This document shows, in pieces, positions 53,009 to 62,200 of a DNA stretch of 64,000 nucleotides. The notes under the pieces were generated by a model. It ran no database searches. It was not told the DNA's origin and saw only the letters and a list, made by a program, of their open reading frames with translations. The position numbers and the translations under genes are program-made. Position 1 is the stretch's first letter. Every line of letters starts with the position of its first letter. The stretch lies in contig NZ_FOXV01000007.1 of the NCBI RefSeq assembly GCF_900115815.1, positions 62,001 through 126,000 on the forward strand, read 5' to 3'. This stretch comes from Roseivivax halotolerans (lineage in GTDB: Bacteria; Pseudomonadota; Alphaproteobacteria; Rhodobacterales; Rhodobacteraceae).

Positions 53009-53548
53009 ATGAAACACATCCTGATCGCGACGCTCGCTGTGTCTCTGCCCTTCGCCGCGTATTCCGAAGAAGACGCGCACGGCACGCTCAACCCTGACGA
53101 GATGACCTGGGAATCGATGCTCGACCGCGCCGAGAAGGGCGAGACCGGCATGGTGCTCTGCTCCACCGGCTACATGCTCACGAAGTCGGGCAAGCATGGC
53201 GCGGCGCGGGCGCTCTTCGAGAATTGCGCCAATGCGGGCTATACCGGCGCGATGACCTGGATGGGCCAGCTCGACAACAACGGGCTCGGCGGAGACTACA
53301 ATCCCGATGCCGCCGCTGAATGGGACCGCAAGGCCGCCGAGGCGGGTGATCCCGTGGGCAAGTTCAACTACGGCCTCGCGCTCCTGCGCGGACACGGCGT
53401 TGCTCGGGATGAGGAGCGGGGTCGCGCGCTGATCGACGAAGCCGCGGGCGAAGGGCTCCAGATCGCGCAGCGCATGCAGGCTGCGGACTACGATCTTGAC
53501 GAGGTCACGCCCGACGCGGACGATTGGAAATACGCGCCACTCTTCTGA
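53009..53548 (+). CDS. Sel1-repeat periplasmic protein of the xox locus
   Basis: A 179-residue exported protein (signal peptide MKHILIATLAVSLPFAAY, cleavage about residue 18). The body is built of Sel1/TPR-like helical pairs: GAARALFENCANAGYTGAM, DAAAEWDRKAAEAGDPVG and FNYGLALLRGHGVARDEERG. Such repeats bind proteins. Its position directly upstream of xoxF suggests a role in dehydrogenase assembly; this is inference. AGGAGG lies just before the ATG. A longer reading frame begins upstream but lacks a signal peptide start. Confidence 0.88.
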   Translation: MKHILIATLAVSLPFAAYSEEDAHGTLNPDEMTWESMLDRAEKGETGMVLCSTGYMLTKSGKHGAARALFENCANAGYTGAMTWMGQLDNNGLGGDYNPDAAAEWDRKAAEAGDPVGKFNYGLALLRGHGVARDEERGRALIDEAAGEGLQIAQRMQAADYDLDEVTPDADDWKYAPLF

Positions 53549-53614
53549 TCGTCTTGGCCGAGACCGAGCCTGAACCGCGACGTCTTTCGGAATCGCCGAA
53601 TCATTCTCTGTCAA

Positions 53615-53643
53615 GCGGCTTTGGGTCTTACGACCAAAGCGGC
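53615..53643. promoter_or_regulatory. Inverted repeat upstream of xoxF
   Basis: GCGGCTTTGG and CCAAAGCGGC form a 10-bp arm pair with one mismatch and a 9-base centre, about 110-140 bases before xoxF. A TATACT (53667-53672) lies between it and the gene and may be a -10 element, but no good -35 was found. It could be an operator for a regulator of xoxF. Confidence 0.4.
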
Positions 53644-53752
53644 GTATGGCCGCGCAGCGGCTTCCATATACTCCCTAATTGAAGGAATCCCGGGTCCGGG
53701 CGCGGAGGAGCGCCAAGCGGCTGACAGGGGTCCCGATCCAAGGGAGGACCGA

Positions 53753-55519
53753 ATGAACAAGTTCATCGCCGCTGTCACACTCGCGCTTGTGGCCACCGCT
53801 CCGGTGGCCCACGCGCAGGTGACCGAAGAGATGCTGGCAAATGACCAGGCGACGACCGATCAGATCGTCACCAACGGCATGGGCCGGGACCTCCAGCGCT
53901 ATTCGCCGCTGGAGATGATCACGAAGGAAAACGTGGACAACCTCGTGCCCGCATGGGCCTTCTCGCTCGGTGGCGAGAAGCAGCGCGGCCAGGAAACCCA
54001 GCCGCTCATCTATGACGGCATGATGTACATCACCGGCTCCTATTCGCGCCTCTACGCGATCGACCTCGCGACGGGTGCGGAAGTCTGGCAGTACGATGCA
54101 CGTCTGCCCGAGGGCATCCTGCCCTGCTGCGACGTCGTCAACCGCGGCGGCGCGATCTGGAACGACAAGATCATCTTCGGCACGCTCGACGCGCAGCTCG
54201 TGGCGCTCGACCTCAAGACCGGCGACGTCGTCTGGCGCGACAAGATCGCCGACTACAAGGCAGGCTATTCCTACACCGCCGCGCCGCTCATCGTGGACGG
54301 CATGGTCTATACCGGCAATTCTGGCGGTGAGTTCGGGATCGTCGGCGAAGTACAGGCGCGCAATGCCGATACCGGCGAGCTTGTCTGGACCCGTCCGGTG
54401 ATCGAAGGCCACATGGGCACGCTCAACGGCGAAGAGAGCACCATGACCGGGGAGCTCAACGCCTCCTGGCCCGGCGATATGTGGAAGACCGGCGGCGGTG
54501 CGACCTGGCTCGGCGGCTCCTATGATGCCGATACCGACACGCTCGTCTTCGGCACCGGCAACCCCGCGCCGTGGAACTCCTGGCTGCGCAACGCCGGCCA
54601 GATGAACGATGGTTCAGGCGACAACCTCTACGCCGCCTCGCGCCTCGGCATCGATCCCGATACGGGCGAGATCAAGTGGCACTTCCAGACCACGCCGCGC
54701 GAGGGCTGGGATTATGACGGCGTGAACGAGGTCGTGGCCTATACCGACCGCGACGGCAACATGCGCTACGCCACTGCCGACCGGAACGGCTACTTCTACG
54801 TGCTGAACCGCGAAGACGGTGCCTTCGTCTCCGCCACGCCCTTCGTGAAGGACATCTCCTGGGCGAATGGCATCGACGAGAACGGCCGCCCGATCTTCAA
54901 CGAAGAGAACCGCCCCGGCGATCCGACCGAAGCGGCTGACGGCCAGAAAGGCGAGGTCATCTTCGCATCGCCGTCCTTCCTCGGTGGCAAGAACTGGATG
55001 CCGATGGCGTTCAGCCAGAAGACCGGCAACTTCTATATCCCCTCGAACGAATGGGGCATGGATATCTGGAACGAGCCGATCACCTACAAGAAGGGCGCGG
55101 CCTATCTCGGCGCGGGCTTCACCATCAAGCCGAACTACGAGGACCATATCGGCTCTCTCAAGGCGATGGACCCCGATACCGGTGAGCTCGTCTGGGAATA
55201 CAAGAACGACGCACCGCTCTGGAGCGGCGTGATGACCACCGCGGGCGGCCTGGTGTTCTTCGGCACGCCCGAGGGCAAGTTCCTCGCGCTCGACGACGAG
55301 ACCGGTGAAGAGCTGTGGTCCTTCCAGACCGGCTCGGGCATCGTCGGCCAGCCCGTCACCTGGGAGCAGGATGGCGAGCAGTACGTCTCCGTCATCTCCG
55401 GCTGGGGCGGCGCGGTACCGCTCTGGGGCGGCGAGGTCGCGAAGAAGGTGAACTACCTCAACCAAGGCGGCATGCTCTGGACATTCCGCCTTCCCAAAGA
55501 GCTGGCCGCCGCCGAGTAA
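53753..55519 (+). CDS. xoxF: Lanthanide-dependent methanol dehydrogenase XoxF
   Basis: A 588-residue periplasmic PQQ dehydrogenase that oxidises methanol (and often other alcohols). Signal peptide to Ala21. Adjacent cysteines Cys125-Cys126 form the disulfide ring over PQQ. Glu193, Asn270 and catalytic Asp320 are present, and Asp322 gives the GWDYDG signature that marks lanthanide-binding XoxF; calcium MxaF enzymes have Ala there. The N-terminal [19 protein letters not shown] and propeller Trp blades are standard. MxaI was not seen. AGGGAGG precedes the ATG; a longer frame upstream lacks a signal peptide. Confidence 0.97.
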   Translation: MNKFIAAVTLALVATAPVAHAQVTEEMLANDQATTDQIVTNGMGRDLQRYSPLEMITKENVDNLVPAWAFSLGGEKQRGQETQPLIYDGMMYITGSYSRLYAIDLATGAEVWQYDARLPEGILPCCDVVNRGGAIWNDKIIFGTLDAQLVALDLKTGDVVWRDKIADYKAGYSYTAAPLIVDGMVYTGNSGGEFGIVGEVQARNADTGELVWTRPVIEGHMGTLNGEESTMTGELNASWPGDMWKTGGGATWLGGSYDADTDTLVFGTGNPAPWNSWLRNAGQMNDGSGDNLYAASRLGIDPDTGEIKWHFQTTPREGWDYDGVNEVVAYTDRDGNMRYATADRNGYFYVLNREDGAFVSATPFVKDISWANGIDENGRPIFNEENRPGDPTEAADGQKGEVIFASPSFLGGKNWMPMAFSQKTGNFYIPSNEWGMDIWNEPITYKKGAAYLGAGFTIKPNYEDHIGSLKAMDPDTGELVWEYKNDAPLWSGVMTTAGGLVFFGTPEGKFLALDDETGEELWSFQTGSGIVGQPVTWEQDGEQYVSVISGWGGAVPLWGGEVAKKVNYLNQGGMLWTFRLPKELAAAE

Positions 55520-55545
55520 CTCTCCCGCTCTGACGGCCAGTCAGG

Positions 55546-55575
55546 AAACGCCCGGTCATTTCGGCCGGGCGTTTT
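55546..55575 (+). terminator. Intrinsic terminator after xoxF
   Basis: AAACGCCCGG pairs with CCGGGCGTTT (10 bp) around a 9-base loop, and the stem runs into TTTT. It lies 26 bases after the stop codon, as expected for the end of the xox transcript. Confidence 0.85.
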
Positions 55576-55642
55576 CGTTTGAATAGAGCTGTGTCATCAT
55601 TCCGGCGGGGGCCAGAGTGCATATGATGCAAGCGAGGCTGGT

Positions 55643-56182
55643 ATGGAATTTCTTGAAGGAACGACCGGATACGAGGCCGCTCTGACGGATCTGTTCGCAA
55701 CCACCTTCGAAGACGCCGAGGGGCCAGAGGAAGGCCAGGTGATCGGCGGCCTCGTGAGCGATCTTGTATCGGACACGCCGAAGGTCGATATCCGGGTCTT
55801 TCGCGCTGAACAGGATGGCGCGATCATCGCGGCTGCGATCTTCACCAGCTTGAGCTTCCCGCAAGATCCGAATCGGGTCGTTTTGCTCTCGCCGATGGCC
55901 GTCGCGACGGTGCATCAGCGCAAGGGGATCGGGCAGGCGCTCTTGCGGCACGCGTTGCGTGCGCTCCGCGAGGGCGGCGCGGATGTCGCGATCACCTATG
56001 GCGATCCCGAATATTACAAGCGGGTGGGTTTCCAGCCGATCACCGAGGCGCAGGCGGCCGCGCCCCTGCCGCTCAGCATGCCGCAGGGGTGGCTCGGCCA
56101 GAGCCTGACAGGCACGGATATGCCGAAGCTGGTCGGCGCGTCCCGCTGCGTTGAGGCGCTTCACCGCAAGGATGTCTGGTAG
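55643..56182 (+). CDS. GNAT family N-acetyltransferase
   Basis: A 179-residue acetyltransferase. The acetyl-CoA pyrophosphate loop is VHQRKGIGQALLRHALRALR (about residues 90-109), matching Q/R-x2-G-x-G/A; the preceding strand reads VVLLSPMAVA and the following DVAITYGDPEYYKRVGFQPI matches the YhbS-type branch. The substrate is unknown. It lies between the xoxF terminator and the heparinase-like gene and is probably independent of both. Confidence 0.9.
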   Translation: MEFLEGTTGYEAALTDLFATTFEDAEGPEEGQVIGGLVSDLVSDTPKVDIRVFRAEQDGAIIAAAIFTSLSFPQDPNRVVLLSPMAVATVHQRKGIGQALLRHALRALREGGADVAITYGDPEYYKRVGFQPITEAQAAAPLPLSMPQGWLGQSLTGTDMPKLVGASRCVEALHRKDVW

Positions 56183-56304
56183 GCTCTGTCCTGCACGGGA
56201 GGCGCCGCTACCGCCATCGCCGCCGTTTCTGAGGTGACTTCGCGCGCCCGCTTGCGTATCACTTGGAGCAAGATGCGCCGGAAGGGCCGCGAAGAGGCAG
56301 GGAC

Positions 56305-58077
56305 ATGTCGATACTGGAGCGCTGGAGGGCCCGGTCGAGCCTCCTGATGAACCGCTATCATGCACGCCGCGCCGCACGCTCGCGCGCGGCGACCGATTTC
56401 GTCTCTCGTCCCGAGCCGCGCACAGTAGGGTCTTTCGCGCGGGGACGGCAGCTCGCGGCAGGCAATCTCCTTTTCGCAGGGCATCTCGTGCAGGCTCCGG
56501 GGCATCTGCCTTGGGATCTCGACGCGCCTGACGCCGCCTTCGAGGAGGAGCTGCACGGCTTCGGCTGGCTCGATCATTTTGCCGCGGTGAGCGATCCCAA
56601 GGCGCGCCGGGCCGCGCAGGATTGGGTCTGGGGCTGGAATGCGCGCTACGGGCGCGGCACCGGTCCCGGCTGGACGCCAGAGCTGGCCGGATGCCGAATC
56701 CTTCGCCTCGTGCATCACGCGCTCTTCCTTCTGTCTGGCCGCACGTCCGAGCAAAGCGCGGAGTTCTACGCCATGCTGACCGCCCAGGCGGTCTTCCTGT
56801 CGCGCCGCTGGAAAGCGTCGAGACCCGGGCTCAGCCGGTTCGAGGCGCTGACAGGGCTGCTTTATGCCGGGCTTTCGCTCAAGGGCATGGAAGATCAGGT
56901 TGCCCCGGCGTTGGCCGCGCTCGAACGCGAATGCGGGCGCCAGATCGATGAGACCGGGGGACTGCCGACGCGCAATCCCGAAGACCTTCTGGCGGTGTTC
57001 ACCCTGCTCACATGGGCCAAGACCGCGCTGGACGAAGCGGGGCACACCGAAAGCCCGGCGATCGAGGCCGCGCTTGGGCGCGTCGCGCCGACGCTGCGGG
57101 CGCTTCGGCATTCCGACGGCGGGCTCGCGCGGTTTCATGGCGGCGGGCGCGGGCTAGACGGTCAGCTCGACCAGGCCCTCGCGGCAAGCGGCGTCAAACG
57201 GCGGCGCACCGACGAGCTTGCGATGGGCTTTGCCCGGATGTCGGCGGGACGCACGAGCCTCGTTGTCGACGCGGCGCCGCCTCCGACCGGCGAGGCCTCG
57301 CTCAACGCACATGCCTCGACGCTGGCATTCGAGGTCACCTCGGGCCGCCGTCCCTTGATCGTGAATTGCGGCTCCGGCGCGATTTTCGGGGAAGGCTGGC
57401 GCAAAGCGGGACGCGCGACGCCGTCGCATTCGACGCTCAGCCTCGATGGGTATTCCTCTGCCCGACTTGGACCCTTAGGCAAAATCGGCGCGGCGGCGCG
57501 CGAGCATCTGGTCGACGCGCCGACCCATGTGCCGACCGAGTTTTCTCGCGCGCCGGACGGTCTCAGCTTCCAGGGAGGGCATGACGGCTACGTATCCACG
57601 CACGGTCTGACCCATGCCCGCACGCTCGAGATGACTTTCGACGGACGCGCCGTCGCGGGCGAGGATCTCCTCCTCGCGGTCGAGCCCTCCGAGAAAGCCC
57701 TCTTCGACCGCCGTATGGATGCGGTGTCGCTTTCGGGTCTGCCCTTCCAGATCCGGTTCCATCTGCATCCCGAAGTCGACGCCGAGATCGACCTGGGCGG
57801 CGCGGCGGTGTCGCTGGGCCTCAGGTCGGGCGAAATCTGGGTGTTCCGGCACGATTCTTCCGCCGATCTGGCGCTGGAGCCATCGGTTTACCTCGAAAAA
57901 GGGCGGCTGCGGCCACGTGGCAGCCAACAGATCGTTTTATCCGGCCGCGCGATGGAGTATGCGACCCGCGTCCGCTGGTCGCTCGCCAAGGCGCAGGAGA
58001 CGGCAATTGCCATCCGGGATCTGGCGCGAGACGACGACAAGGACGACACGACCGAGCCATATCAGGACCAGACATGA
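56305..58077 (+). CDS. Heparinase II/III-like protein
   Basis: A 590-residue protein. The N-terminal ~300 residues are alpha-helical, as in the alpha/alpha toroid of polysaccharide lyases ([40 protein letters not shown]). The C-terminal beta-sandwich has [26 protein letters not shown] and [13 protein letters not shown], the heparinase II/III signature. No signal peptide is evident, so a secreted lyase role is doubtful. Its stop overlaps the start of purH (ATGA), a pairing common in Rhodobacterales but unexplained. Confidence 0.85.
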   Translation: MSILERWRARSSLLMNRYHARRAARSRAATDFVSRPEPRTVGSFARGRQLAAGNLLFAGHLVQAPGHLPWDLDAPDAAFEEELHGFGWLDHFAAVSDPKARRAAQDWVWGWNARYGRGTGPGWTPELAGCRILRLVHHALFLLSGRTSEQSAEFYAMLTAQAVFLSRRWKASRPGLSRFEALTGLLYAGLSLKGMEDQVAPALAALERECGRQIDETGGLPTRNPEDLLAVFTLLTWAKTALDEAGHTESPAIEAALGRVAPTLRALRHSDGGLARFHGGGRGLDGQLDQALAASGVKRRRTDELAMGFARMSAGRTSLVVDAAPPPTGEASLNAHASTLAFEVTSGRRPLIVNCGSGAIFGEGWRKAGRATPSHSTLSLDGYSSARLGPLGKIGAAAREHLVDAPTHVPTEFSRAPDGLSFQGGHDGYVSTHGLTHARTLEMTFDGRAVAGEDLLLAVEPSEKALFDRRMDAVSLSGLPFQIRFHLHPEVDAEIDLGGAAVSLGLRSGEIWVFRHDSSADLALEPSVYLEKGRLRPRGSQQIVLSGRAMEYATRVRWSLAKAQETAIAIRDLARDDDKDDTTEPYQDQT

Positions 58078-59663
58078 CCGATCTCACCCCCGTCCGCCGC
58101 GCCCTCCTTTCCGTCTCCGACAAGACCGGTCTGGTCGAGCTGGCCAAGACGCTCGCCGCCCGGGGGATCGAGCTCGTCTCCACCGGCGGGACGGCGCGCA
58201 CCATGCGGGAAGCGGGTCTCGAGGTGCAGGATGTCTCCGACCTCACGGGCTTTCCCGAGATGATGGACGGGCGCGTAAAGACGCTGCATCCCGGCGTGCA
58301 TGGCGGGCTTCTGGCGCTTCGGGACGATGACGCGCATGTCGCCGCGATGAAAGAGCACGGCATCGGTGCGATCGATCTGCTTGTCGTGAACCTCTACCCG
58401 TTCGAAGAGACAGTCGCGCGCGGCGCGGGCTATGACGAGGCGATTGAGAATATCGACATCGGCGGCCCTGCGATGATCCGCGCCGCGGCCAAGAACCATG
58501 CATTCGTCAACGTCGTGGTCGATGTCGAGGATTACCAGCCGCTGCTCGACGAGCTCGAGGTCCATGACGGACGGACGAGCTACGCCTTCCGCCAACGCCT
58601 TGCGCTGAATGCCTATGCGCGCACCGGCGCTTACGATGCGGCGGTGTCGGCCTGGATGGCGGACACGCTGGGTGAGACTGCGCCGCGCCGCCGGGTCTTT
58701 GCCGGAACGCTCGCGCAGACCCTGCGCTACGGCGAGAACCCGCATCAGGGCGCGGCCTTCTATACCGATGGCACCGCGCGCGCCGGGATCTCCACCGCCG
58801 AACAGCACCAGGGCAAGGAGCTATCCTACAACAACATCAACGACACCGACGCGGCTTTCGAGCTTGTGAGCGAGTTCCTGCCCGAGGACGGCCCGGCCTG
58901 CGCGATCATCAAGCATGCCAACCCTTGCGGCGTCGCGCGAGGGGCGAGCCTGACCGAAGCCTATTCCCGCGCCTTCGACTGCGACCGGACCTCGGCTTTC
59001 GGCGGGATCGTCGCGCTCAACCAGCCGCTCGACCGGGCCACCGCCGAGGCGATCGCGGAGATCTTCACCGAAGTCGTGATCGCGCCCGGCGCGGACGAGG
59101 GCGCGCGCGAGGTCTTCGCGGCGAAGAAGAACCTGCGGCTGCTGACAACGGATGGGCTTTCGGATCCGGCTGCGGGCGGTCTTGCCGTGCGGCAGGTCTC
59201 GGGGGGCTTTCTCGTGCAGGACCGCGACAACGGGCGCATCGGCGAATGGGAGCTGAAGACCGTCACCAAGCGCCAGCCCACGAGCGAGGAACTGGCCGAT
59301 CTGCTGTTCGCCTGGAAAGTTGCCAAGCACGTGAAGTCGAACGCCATCGTCTACGTCAAGGACGGCGCGACCGTGGGTGTCGGCGCGGGCCAGATGAGCC
59401 GGGTCGATTCCACCCGCATCGCCGCGCGCAAGAGCCAGGACATGGCCGAAGCGCTGGGCTTCTCCACGCCGCTCACGCAAGGTTCCGTCGTGGCGTCGGA
59501 CGCCTTCTTCCCTTTCCCCGACGGGCTTCTGACCGCGGCCGAAGCCGGCGCCACGGCGGTGATCCAGCCGGGTGGCTCCATGCGGGACGACAAGGTGATC
59601 GAGGCGGCCGACGAGGCGGGCCTTGCCATGGTCTTCACCTCCATGCGTCATTTCCGGCATTGA
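58074..59663 (+). CDS. purH: Bifunctional AICAR transformylase/IMP cyclohydrolase
   Basis: A 529-residue enzyme of the last two steps of IMP synthesis. The N-terminal cyclohydrolase (MGS-like) domain has [27 protein letters not shown] and [16 protein letters not shown]; the transformylase domain has the catalytic Lys-His in [11 protein letters not shown] and ends in [17 protein letters not shown] and MRHFRH. The ATG overlaps the heparinase-like gene's stop, so its translation is probably coupled. Length is standard. Confidence 0.98.
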   Translation: MTDLTPVRRALLSVSDKTGLVELAKTLAARGIELVSTGGTARTMREAGLEVQDVSDLTGFPEMMDGRVKTLHPGVHGGLLALRDDDAHVAAMKEHGIGAIDLLVVNLYPFEETVARGAGYDEAIENIDIGGPAMIRAAAKNHAFVNVVVDVEDYQPLLDELEVHDGRTSYAFRQRLALNAYARTGAYDAAVSAWMADTLGETAPRRRVFAGTLAQTLRYGENPHQGAAFYTDGTARAGISTAEQHQGKELSYNNINDTDAAFELVSEFLPEDGPACAIIKHANPCGVARGASLTEAYSRAFDCDRTSAFGGIVALNQPLDRATAEAIAEIFTEVVIAPGADEGAREVFAAKKNLRLLTTDGLSDPAAGGLAVRQVSGGFLVQDRDNGRIGEWELKTVTKRQPTSEELADLLFAWKVAKHVKSNAIVYVKDGATVGVGAGQMSRVDSTRIAARKSQDMAEALGFSTPLTQGSVVASDAFFPFPDGLLTAAEAGATAVIQPGGSMRDDKVIEAADEAGLAMVFTSMRHFRH

Positions 59664-59691
59664 CCTTCCACCTATGCACAGGAGGACGGCC

Positions 59692-60171
59692 ATGAAGCTG
59701 CTCTGGTCCGTTGCCGCGGTCACTTTCGTGCTCGATCAGCTTACGAAATGGCTGGTCGTTCACGTCATGGGGCTCGCGCAGAAGGGCGAGATCCTGGTCT
59801 TTCCGCCGTTCCTGCAATTCCGCATGGCTTGGAATTACGGCATCAATTTCGGCCTACTGTCCGGCGAGCGCGATACTACCCGCTGGGTGCTGATCGCGGT
59901 GGCCATCGGCATTGTGCTTCTGGTTCTCGTGTGGCTCAGGCGCGATCCGCCGGGGCGGATGGGCTTTGTTTCGGCGGGCCTGCTCATCGGCGGCGCTGTC
60001 GGCAACGTGATCGACCGTCTGCTCTACGGGGCGGTGGCAGATTTTCTCAACATGTCCTGCTGCAGCATCAACAATCCCTTTGCCTTCAACGTCGCGGATA
60101 TCGCGATCTTCGCAGGCGCGATCGGGCTTGCGTTGATGCCGGGAAAACCCGAAGGAAAAAACGGCTCGTGA
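59692..60171 (+). CDS. lspA: Lipoprotein signal peptidase
   Basis: A 159-residue inner-membrane aspartyl protease that removes lipoprotein signal peptides. Four membrane segments (near 4-20, 55-75, 82-100, 125-145) and catalytic aspartates in GNVIDRLLYGAVADFLN and FNVADIAIFAG are present. GGAGGA precedes the ATG at 59692. The next gene encodes a lipoprotein 50 bases downstream, a natural substrate. Confidence 0.96.
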   Translation: MKLLWSVAAVTFVLDQLTKWLVVHVMGLAQKGEILVFPPFLQFRMAWNYGINFGLLSGERDTTRWVLIAVAIGIVLLVLVWLRRDPPGRMGFVSAGLLIGGAVGNVIDRLLYGAVADFLNMSCCSINNPFAFNVADIAIFAGAIGLALMPGKPEGKNGS

Positions 60172-60221
60172 CCTCGGCCCGGACATCGGCTAATCAGGGG
60201 CGAGTGACACGGAGGTGGCCC

Positions 60222-60737
60222 ATGCGCCGCGCGCAATTCGCAATGTTGATCTCGGTTCTGGCTCTCGGCGCTTGTGGCGACGGGACGCTGAGGACCTTCG
60301 GCAGCGACGACCGCTCCCCCGAGGAGTTCGACATCGTGCCGAACCAGCCTCTCGAGACGCCCGTGAACTTCGCAGAGCTGCCCGCGCCGACGCCTGGCGG
60401 GGCGAACCGCGCCGACCAGCAGCCGCTTGGCGCGGCGGTCGCCGCCCTCGGTGGCAACCCGGCGGCGCTTTCGGCGACCGGCGTGCCCTCGTCAGACGCA
60501 GCGCTGGTGAACGCGGCCAGCCGCTTCGGGCGGTCCGCTGGCATCCGTACGACACTGGCAGAGGAAGACGCGGAGTTCCGCCGTCGCAAGAGCCTCTTCA
60601 ACTGGCGGCTCGTGCCGGACAACGAATACAATCGCGCGTATCGCTCCCAGTCGCTCGACGCCTACACCTGGCTGCGGAACGTCCGTCAGCCCGGCAGCAA
60701 CGTCGCGACACCGAGCGCGCCGCCGCAAGAGCGCTGA
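60222..60737 (+). CDS. DUF3035 family lipoprotein
   Basis: A 171-residue lipoprotein. The signal peptide ends in the lipobox LGAC (Cys at residue 18). The mature protein is largely disordered-looking, with NRADQQPLGAAVAALGGNPA and a RSAGIRTTLAEEDAEFRRRK stretch, matching DUF3035, a family found in Rhodobacterales with unknown role. It follows lspA by 50 bases, with GGAGGT before the ATG, and precedes the M16 pair by 89 bases. Confidence 0.9.
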   Translation: MRRAQFAMLISVLALGACGDGTLRTFGSDDRSPEEFDIVPNQPLETPVNFAELPAPTPGGANRADQQPLGAAVAALGGNPAALSATGVPSSDAALVNAASRFGRSAGIRTTLAEEDAEFRRRKSLFNWRLVPDNEYNRAYRSQSLDAYTWLRNVRQPGSNVATPSAPPQER

Positions 60738-60826
60738 TCCGCCGATTACATTTGCGAAACCTTCGTTGAAGTCGCGGCGGAACAGGGTAGCTTTCCCGTC
60801 AGCTCTGACCAAGAGGAGGTAGCTTC

Positions 60827-62200
60827 ATGAGAATCGCTGCGGCGATGCTGAGCGCGGTCGCGCTTTGGGCGATGCCCGGACAGGCGCAGTCCATCGACGA
60901 GGCCGTGACGACCTTCACGCTCGACAACGGCATGGACGTCGTCGTGATCGAGGACAACCGCGCCCCGGTGGTCACGCATATGGTCTGGTACAAGGCCGGC
61001 GCCGCCGATGAAGAGCCCGGCGTCTCTGGAGTGGCGCATTTCCTCGAGCACCTTCTCTTCAAGGGCACCGATAACATGGAGCCGGGAGAGTTTTCCGAGG
61101 TCGTCGCGGCCAATGGCGGGGACGACAATGCGTTCACCAGCTACGACTACACCGGCTACTTTCAGCGCGTCGCGGCCGACCGGCTCAGTCTGATGATGCA
61201 GATGGAAGCCGACCGTATGGTCAACCTCAACCTCGACGAAGAGGACATCCTGACCGAGCGCGACGTCATCATCGAGGAGCGCAACCAGCGGGTCGAGAAC
61301 AGCCCCTCGGCGCTTTTCGGCGAGCAGCGCAATGCCGCGCTCTATCTCAACCATCCTTACGGCACTCCGATCATCGGCTGGCGTCACGAGATGGAAGCCC
61401 TCGATCTCGATGACGCGCTGGCCTTCTACGAGCGCCACTATGCGCCGAACAACGCCATCCTCGTCGTGGCGGGCGATGTGACACCGGACGAGGTGCGCGA
61501 TCTTGCCGAAGAGCATTACGGACCGCTTGCGGCAAATCCTGAGCTCGGGCCGCGTGAACGCCCGCAAGAGCCGCCGCAGACGGCGCCGCGCCGGCTGACC
61601 TTCGAGGATCCGCGCGTCTCGCAACCTTACGTGATCCGCAGCTACCTCGCGCCCGAACGCGATCCCGGCGCGCAGGAAGAGGCCGCCGCATTGACGATAC
61701 TCTCCGAGATCCTCGGCGGCGGTCAGACCTCCGTCCTGTCCCGCGATCTGCAATTCGAAGAGCAGGTCGCCGTCTACAGCTCGGCCTTCTACTCGGGGAC
61801 GTCCTATGACGACGCCTCTTTCGGATTGATCGTCGTGCCGCAAGACGGCGTGACGTTGCAGGAGGCCGAAGATGCGATGGATGCAAGTCTCGCCCGCTTC
61901 CTTGAAGAAGGTGTCGATGCCGAGCAACTTGAACGGATCAAGTTCCAGCTCAGGGCGCAACAAATCTACGCGCTCGACAGCTCGGGCGGCATCGCGCGCC
62001 TATACGGCACCGCGCTGACCTCGGGCCTTGGCGTCGACGATGTCGAGGCTTGGCCGGATATCCTCCAGGCCGTGACGGAGGAGGACATCCTGTCTGTCGC
62101 TCGAAATGTGCTTGACCTCGACCAGTCCGTCACGGGCTGGCTGATGGCACCCGAGCCGCAAGCCGACGCAGCAGAAGCGCAACCGGAGGTGACCCAATGA
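60827..62200 (+). CDS. M16 family zinc peptidase, active subunit
   Basis: A 457-residue exported peptidase (signal peptide to about residue 21). The inverted zinc motif HFLEH is His71, Glu74, His75 in VSGVAHFLEHLLFKGTDNM, with a later Glu ligand in the following helix; the C-terminal domain carries LRAQQIYALDSSGGIARLYG. It resembles PqqL/YmxG-type periplasmic proteases. Its stop overlaps the next gene (ATGA). The pair probably forms a heterodimer in which this is the catalytic half. Confidence 0.95.
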   Translation: MRIAAAMLSAVALWAMPGQAQSIDEAVTTFTLDNGMDVVVIEDNRAPVVTHMVWYKAGAADEEPGVSGVAHFLEHLLFKGTDNMEPGEFSEVVAANGGDDNAFTSYDYTGYFQRVAADRLSLMMQMEADRMVNLNLDEEDILTERDVIIEERNQRVENSPSALFGEQRNAALYLNHPYGTPIIGWRHEMEALDLDDALAFYERHYAPNNAILVVAGDVTPDEVRDLAEEHYGPLAANPELGPRERPQEPPQTAPRRLTFEDPRVSQPYVIRSYLAPERDPGAQEEAAALTILSEILGGGQTSVLSRDLQFEEQVAVYSSAFYSGTSYDDASFGLIVVPQDGVTLQEAEDAMDASLARFLEEGVDAEQLERIKFQLRAQQIYALDSSGGIARLYGTALTSGLGVDDVEAWPDILQAVTEEDILSVARNVLDLDQSVTGWLMAPEPQADAAEAQPEVTQ

